Below, in pieces: positions 58,201-64,000 of a stretch of 64,000 nucleotides of DNA (its first letter is position 1; each line of letters begins with the position of its first letter). This DNA comes from Piscicola geometra. Lineage: Eukaryota > Annelida > Clitellata > Hirudinida > Piscicolidae. A program made the position numbers and the translations under genes. The notes beneath the pieces are model-generated. The model did not search any database. It was given only the letters and a program-made list of their open reading frames with translations, and had not been told where the DNA came from. Where the stretch lies: contig OX030960.1 in assembly GCA_943735955.1 (NCBI GenBank), forward strand, positions 8,730,288 through 8,794,287, written 5' to 3'.

Positions 58201-61200
58201 GATATTAATAATTTAATTATTAATAAAAATTTAATTTGCATAATTAGTCAATTAATTAATTGCCTCAGCTGGCAGGTATCCGGTGAGTGCACAGCTCGAA
58301 GCTTCGTGACCAAGACTCGGAGGATGCTCAGCAGGATGATGATGTTGGCCTGTGTTGGTGTTGTTGGTGATGATGATTGTTGCCTGTGTTGGTGTTGTTG
58401 TAGTTGTTGTTGATGATGATTGTTGCCTGTGTTGGTGTTGGTGTTGATGTTGTTGCTGTAGTAGTTGTTGATGATGATTGTTGCTTGTGTTGTTGTTGCT
58501 TTAGTTTATCTTTTTGGTGTTGCTTTAGTTTGTTTGTGTGTGTGTTGTTGTAGCAGTAGTATTTTTCGTTTTTGCTATGTAATCAATTTATAAGGTTCTA
58601 GTTGAATTTTTTTCAGTATTTAAAATAATTCCAAGTTTTCCACTCGCTACAACTGCTAGTGTTGCTAGTGCTGTTTTACAAAGAAGCAGCTGAAAATAAG
58701 AATGCATCGGTCACAGTCGCATCGACGCATCACTCACGACGATGGACAGCACAATGAGACACTCGATCACCAGTGTACTTGAGCTCTCCTCGTACCAACA
58801 GCTTCGGAGGGGTGGTGGTGGTGGTGCAGAGGTTTGAAAGGTTCATTCTCCTACTACATCAGATTATATATTTTAAAATTGTATAATGGAAATTAATTAA
58901 TATAACTTGTTTAAAATTATCGGTTAAATAATAGAAAAAAATATTAACGATTCGGTTTGTTGACTGAGCGTTCGCAGGAGCACGTAGAGGGCGGTCGGGA
59001 CGACGGGAAAGACTGCAGGAAAGATGCATCCAACCATTGACAACCCAGCGATTATCCATCCATCCTCTATTCACTAATCCCCAAATCGTGTCAAGTCTAT
59101 CATATACATATCATACGTCTCTCTCTATACATCATTTTTTCCCAAAAAAACTGGAAACCTAATTTTCAGCCATATTAGCAGTCCAGCCGTTCACTCAGTA
59201 TCTCCACGCACAAGCAAGTAAACACCATCATCATCATCATCATCATCATCACAATCATCATCCTTCTCATCATCATCATCATCATTATCATCATCCTTCT
59301 CATCATCATCACAATCATCATCCTTCTCATCATCATCATAATCATCCTCATCACCATCATCATCATCACGCGCACTCACGCCAGCCAGTGATGTAAGAGA
59401 TGAGAAGGAGTTTCCTGCCACTAGTGAATCCGAACACGATGACAGAGTGCAGGTAGAAGCCCTCGCAAAACATCCACGCACTGTTGCACAACGTGACGTA
59501 CTGACTCATTATGTGAAGGAGTCGGCAGTAGAGCTGGTTGCGTTGGGTTGCCGGGCATGGGTGGGTGGTGGGGGTGGTCATAATAGGAAGGGTCGAGATG
59601 ACTAGTTTCAATTCACCAATTAAGCATAGTTTTTATATAAATAATTAGTTCTGCCCCTGACCAACCAAATCTTCATAAAGCATTTATAAACCACCCCGTA
59701 ACCTTCTTTTCATTTCTCAACAGCCATCCCATTTCCCTTAACAACCATTCAATCCCTGCCCTTCTCCTCAACATCCATCCACTCCCATCTCCCATCAACA
59801 TCCATCCACTCCCATCAACATCCATTCACTCCCATCAACATCCATCCACTCCCATCTCCCATCAACATCCATCCACTCCCATCTCCCATCAACATCCATC
59901 CACTCCCATCAACATCCCTCCACTCTCATCAACATCTCTCCACTCCCATCAACATCCATCCACTCCCATCAACATCCATCCACTCCCATCAACATCCATC
60001 CACTCCCATCAACATCCATCCACTCCCATCAACATCCATTCACTCCCATCAACATCCATCCACTCCCATCAACATCCATCCACTCCCATCAACATCCATC
60101 CACTCCCATCAACATCCATCCACTCCCATCAACATCCATCCACTCCCATCAACATCCATCCACTCCCATCAACATCCATCCACTCCCATCAACATCCATC
60201 CACTCCCATCAACATCCATCCACTCCCATCAACATCCATCCACTCCCATCTCCCATCAACATCCATCCACTCCCATCAACATCCATCCACTCCCATCTCC
60301 TATCAACATCCATCCACTCCCATCAACATCCATCCACTCCCATCAACATCCATCCACTCCCATCAACATCCATCCACTCCCATCAACATCCATCCACTCC
60401 CATCAACATCCATCCACTCCCATCAACATCCATCCACTCCCATCAACATCCATCCACTCCCATCAACATCCATCCACTCCCATCTCCCATCAACATCCAT
60501 CCACTCCCATCAACATCCATCCACTCCCATCTCCCATCAACATCCATCCACTCCCATCAACATCCATCCACTCCCATCAACATCCATCCACTCCCATCAA
60601 CATCCATCCACTCCCATCAACATCCATCCACTCCCATCAACATCCATCCACTCCCATCAACATCCATCCACTCCCATCTCCCATCAACATCCATCCACTC
60701 CCATCAACATCCATCCACTCCCATCAACATCCATCCACTCCCATCAACATCCATCCACTCCCATCAACATCCATCCACTCCCATCAACATCCATCCACTC
60801 CCATCAACATCCATCCACTCCCATCAACATCCATCCACTCCCATCAACATCCATCCACTCCCATCAACATCCATCCACTCCCATCAACATCCATCCACTC
60901 CCATCAACATCCATCCACTCCCATCAACATCCATCCACTCCCATCAACATCCATCCACTCCCATCAACATCCATCCACTCCCATCTCCCATCAACATCCA
61001 TCCACTCCCATCAACATCCATCCACTCCCATCAACATCCATCCACTCCCATCAACATCCATCCACTCCCATCAACATCCATCCACTCCCATCAACATCCA
61101 TCCACTCCCATCAACATCCATCCACTCCCATCAACATCCATCCACTCCCATCTCCCATCAACATCCATCCACTCCCATCAACATCCATCCACTCCCATCA

Positions 61201-63365
61201 ACATCCATCCACTCCCATCAACATCCATCCACTCCCATCTCCCATCAACATCCATCCACTCCCATCAACATCCATCCACTCCCATCTCCCATCAACATCC
61301 ATCCACTCCCATCAACATCCATCCACTCCCATCAACATCCATCCACTCCCATCAACATCCATCCACTCCCATCAACATCCATCCACTCCCATCAACATCC
61401 ATCCACTCCCATCAACATCCATCCACTCCCATCAACATCCATCCACTCCCATCAACATCCATCCACTCCCATCAACATCCATCCACTCCCATCAACATCC
61501 ATCCACTCCCATCTCCCATCAACATCCATCCACTCCCATCAACATCCATCCACTCCCATCTCCCATCAACATCCATCCACTCCCATCAACATCCATCCAC
61601 TCCCATCAACATCCATCCACTCCCATCAACATCCATCCACTCCCATCAACATCCATCCACTCCCATCTCCCATCAACATCCATCCACTCCCATCAACATC
61701 CATCCACTCCCATCAACATCCATCCACTCCCATCAACATCCATCCACTCCCATCAACATCCATCCACTCCCATCAACATCCATCCACTCCCATCTCCCAT
61801 CAACATCCATCCACTCCCATCAACATCCATCCACTCCCATCAACATCCATCCACTCCCATCTCCCATCAACATCCATCCACTCCCATCAACATCCATCCA
61901 CTCCCATCAACATCCATCCACTCCCATCAACATCCATCCACTCCCATCAACATCCATCCACTCCCATCTCCCATCAACATCCATCCACTCCCATCAACAT
62001 CCATCCACTCCTATCTCCCATCAACATCCATCCACTCCCATCAACATCCATCCACTCCCATCAACATCCATCCACTCCCATCAACATCCATCCACTCCCA
62101 TCAACATCCATCCACTCCCATCAACATCCATCCACTCCCATCAACATCCATCCACTCCCCTCAACATCCATCCACTCCCATCAACATCCATCCACTCCCA
62201 TCAACATCCATCCACTCCCATCAACATCCACCCACTCCCATCAACATCCATCCACTCCCACGATACCGGGTTCTGCTCGAAGACTCGGCCCCCGTAGATG
62301 GCAGACAGCACTAGAGAGTAGTAGGCGATCCAGATGACGCAGTTGGCAAGGTTGCAAGAAAACATGTGTTTGTGTACCTTCACCCGGTCGCAGTTTAGTT
62401 GTCTGTGTGTTTGTGTGTGTTTGTGTTTGTTTGTGTGTGTTTGGGTGTGTTCGTGTTTGTTTGGGTGTGTTCGTGTGTGTTTGTGTGTGTGTGTGTGAAT
62501 TGAAAGGGGTTGGGTTTAAGATGAGGGTTCTGATGGGAAAATGTTGAATTTTGAATAACGGGGTTAAATAATACAGCAATGAATTTAAAAAAGTGATTTA
62601 TTGTGAAATAAACTTAATAAATATTTTTCCCGGAAATAAACATAAGTTAAATTTATAAAAATGACTTTTAAAATGCTGAAGCCTTGATGATGTAAGTTTT
62701 GTCAAAGGGGCGATTAATTCCGACAGACTTAAATGAATTAGAGAAGCTGAAATGGATTTCAGAAGTGGACGCTGGAATGAATAAATAACTTTTCAAAATT
62801 TATTCGAAAATCTGAAAAATATTGACCATCATTCACAGTAAATTCTTTTCAATATTTTAGATGTCGAATAATTTGATTTGTATCTCTTTACGATGATAAG
62901 AGAGGAAAAAGGCAAATTAATTTGTTTAAAATAAAAAAGATTTCCAAGTGTAGATAAATGTTTTTCAAATCGATGAAAAGTTTCATTGAATACCAAAACA
63001 CTTTCACAAAGTCAATTGAGATTGCTCTCCTGCACAGAGCCTTCCGATTGAGGCAGGCATTTAAAGCACACTTAAGATAGTCCGCAACCGGTCTCCACAG
63101 ACTGCATTTTAATGAAAGGCAAGAGTGGCCACTCATCCACCCATGCTTCCAGAACATTCTCTCATCCACCCATTCTTCCAGAACATTCTCTCATCCACCC
63201 ATGCTTCCAGAACATTCTCTCATCCACCCATGCTTCCAGAACATTCTCTCACACGCGCATGCTCAGAAACCTGCGGAAGAGGATGAAGACGACGATGGAT
63301 GCAGAGAGGAGGATGGTGGAAAGGATGTAGCCGATGATGTAGATCGCCACCACGTGCACGTTTGA
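55205..63365 (-). CDS. Calcitonin/DH31-type class B GPCR, membrane domain and tail (5' partial)
   Basis: A peptide-hormone receptor signalling through G proteins. Exons in transcript order: 63271-63365 (TM1), 62267-62402 (TM2), 59380-59533 (TM3), 58949-59012 (TM4), 58738-58801 (ECL2-TM5), 58264-58349 (TM5-ICL3), 57322-57457 (TM6), 56744-56785 (TM7), 55205-55777 (tail). All phases agree. Key segments are [20 protein letters not shown] with [10 protein letters not shown] (TM3), ECL2 CWYEESS (its Cys pairs with the TM3 Cys in the family), [30 protein letters not shown] (TM6) and [18 protein letters not shown]6 and the ICL3 spacing match calcitonin and insect DH31 receptors better than CRF or PDF receptors. 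The hormone-binding domain lies beyond 63365. The tail carries a poly-Gly run from (CCA)n and may splice differently. Confidence 0.92.
57541..57680. repeat. Degenerate TAG/GTAGTATTA repeat
   Basis: Imperfect trinucleotide-based repeat (AGTAGTAGTATTT units) in the receptor intron upstream of the TM6 exon. Confidence 0.7.
58335..58520. repeat. GTTGCCTGTGTTGGTGTTGTT-type repeat
   Basis: Three to four imperfect copies of a unit of about 45 bp (GATGATGATTGTTGCCTGTG core) in the receptor intron, next to the TM5-ICL3 exon. Confidence 0.75.
59221..59375. repeat. (CAT)n repeat adjoining the TM3 exon
   Basis: CATCATCAT tracts interrupted by CCTTCTCAT and ACAATCAT units, ending a few bases from the donor of the receptor exon 59380-59533. 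Confidence 0.93.
59756..62262. repeat. 20-bp minisatellite array, about 2.5 kb
   Basis: About 120 copies of CATCAACATCCATCCACTCC fill the receptor intron between the TM2 and TM3 exons. At irregular intervals a unit is extended by six bases (an extra CATCTC), giving a 26-bp form. The right edge abuts the TM2 exon donor (62266). Units are nearly identical in the centre and diverged at both ends (59756-59950, 62150-62262), as expected from homogenisation by unequal exchange. The same CATCCAYCC motif appears on the left edge in a less regular form. Confidence 0.98.
62403..62497. repeat. Degenerate TG microsatellite beside the TM2 exon
   Basis: TGTGTGTTTG-type repeat directly upstream, in transcript sense, of the TM2 exon acceptor. 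Confidence 0.85.
63130..63255. repeat. Short tandem repeat, unit about 33 bp
   Basis: Four copies of a unit with the core TTCCAGAACATTCTCTCATC precede the TM1 exon on the + strand, within the receptor intron. The copies are almost identical. Confidence 0.9.
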
Positions 63366-63366
63366 C

Positions 63367-63822
63367 TGTTTGGGATGGTTTAAGATGGTTTGGGATGGTT
63401 TAAAATGGTTTGAGATGGTTTGAGATGGTTTAAGATGGTTTGAGATGGTTTGAGAGGGTTTGGGTTGTTTTGAAATGGTTTGGGTTGGTTTGAGATGGTT
63501 TGGGTTGGTTTGAGATGGTTTGGGTTGGTTTGAGATGGTTTGGGTTGGTTTGAGTTGGTTTGAGATGGTTTGGGATGGTTTGAGATGGTTTGGGTTGGTT
63601 TGAGTTGGTTTGGGTTGGTTTGAAGTGGTTTGGGTTGGTTTGAGATGGTTTGGGTTGGTTTGAGATGGTTTGGGTTGGTTTGAGATGGTTTGGGTTGGTT
63701 TGGGTTGGTTTGGGTTGGTTTGAGATGGTTTGGGTTGGTTTGAGATGGTTTGGGTTGGTTTGAGATGGTTTGGGTTGGTTTGAGATGGTTTGGGTTGGTT
63801 TGAGGTGGTTTGAGATGGTGTA
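63367..63822. repeat. 10-bp minisatellite (TGGTTTGRGW)
   Basis: About 45 copies of a TGGTTTGAGA / TGGTTTGGGT decamer pair, often alternating to give a 20-bp period. It begins right after the acceptor of the TM1 exon. Confidence 0.97.
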
Positions 63823-64000
63823 GGGGTGGAATGCGAAGTGTTGAGAAGCTGAAAGATACTTCCGGTTTAGTGCTTGTTCTATACTGATAGTTTAAATGGT
63901 ATAAAAAAATAGAATAAACTTTTCAAGCCCGTTAATAAACCATTCATGAAATTCACGCTGCATATTGCCTTGAAAAAGTCAAAAAGTATTTTTTAAAAAG
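63823..64000. other. End of window, receptor intron
   Basis: AT-rich non-coding sequence, presumably within the intron that separates the TM1 exon from the exons for the extracellular domain. Nothing else seen. Confidence 0.5.

Overview
This window is nuclear DNA of an intron-rich invertebrate animal, probably a bilaterian. GC-richer exons lie in AT-rich introns full of microsatellites and minisatellites. The reasons for this call are GT-AG introns, a Par-3 polarity gene, a cadherin, a calcitonin-type class B GPCR and animal transposons. The species and phylum cannot be fixed from the sequence.

Layout, left to right. (1) 1-1170: 3' part of a CR1/L2-like LINE. (2) 1190-13684, + strand: the last 31 coding exons of a large cadherin, 1413 codons in continuous phase, with a hAT-like DNA transposon (2012-3893) in one intron. 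(3) 15757-22921, - strand: a complete Par-3/Bazooka homologue in 11 phase-consistent exons (1100 aa). It has the N-terminal oligomerisation domain, one PDZ domain (most like PDZ2) and the aPKC-binding region, plus a giant Asn-rich exon; no PDZ1 or PDZ3 could be found. (4) 24823-28205, + strand: a single-pass membrane protein (623 aa) with one Ig-like fold that I do not recognise. (5) 30304-34784, + strand: a cytosolic carboxypeptidase of the AGBL2/3 (CCP2/3) type. (6) 35018-41140, - strand: chaperonin subunit CCT3. (7) 41349-46389, + strand: a protein like the N-terminal region of ZNF292/RLF but without zinc fingers; a second LINE copy sits in an intron. (8) 46871-48616, - strand: CCDC124. (9) 48875-49897, - strand: ribosomal protein uS5 (RPS2). 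(10) 50263-51425, + strand: mitochondrial pyruvate carrier MPC1, with 4-nt and 16-nt microexons. (11) 52132-53214, - strand: an intronless orphan membrane protein. (12) 55205-63365, - strand: the seven-transmembrane part of a calcitonin/DH31-type receptor whose hormone-binding N-terminus lies beyond the window.

The genes are not one pathway. Local relationships are architectural: CCT3 and the ZNF292-like gene, and RPS2 and MPC1, are close divergent pairs with 0.2-0.4 kb between start codons; AGBL and CCT3 converge with apparently overlapping 3' ends; the cadherin and Par-3 genes are convergent neighbours. AGBL (tubulin tail processing) and CCT3 (tubulin and actin folding) both act on tubulin, but their adjacency may be chance.

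Exon boundaries were read by eye from GT-AG sites, reading phase and family similarity. Where summed exon lengths are divisible by three and phases agree across every junction, the model is well supported; the weak junctions are named in the entries.
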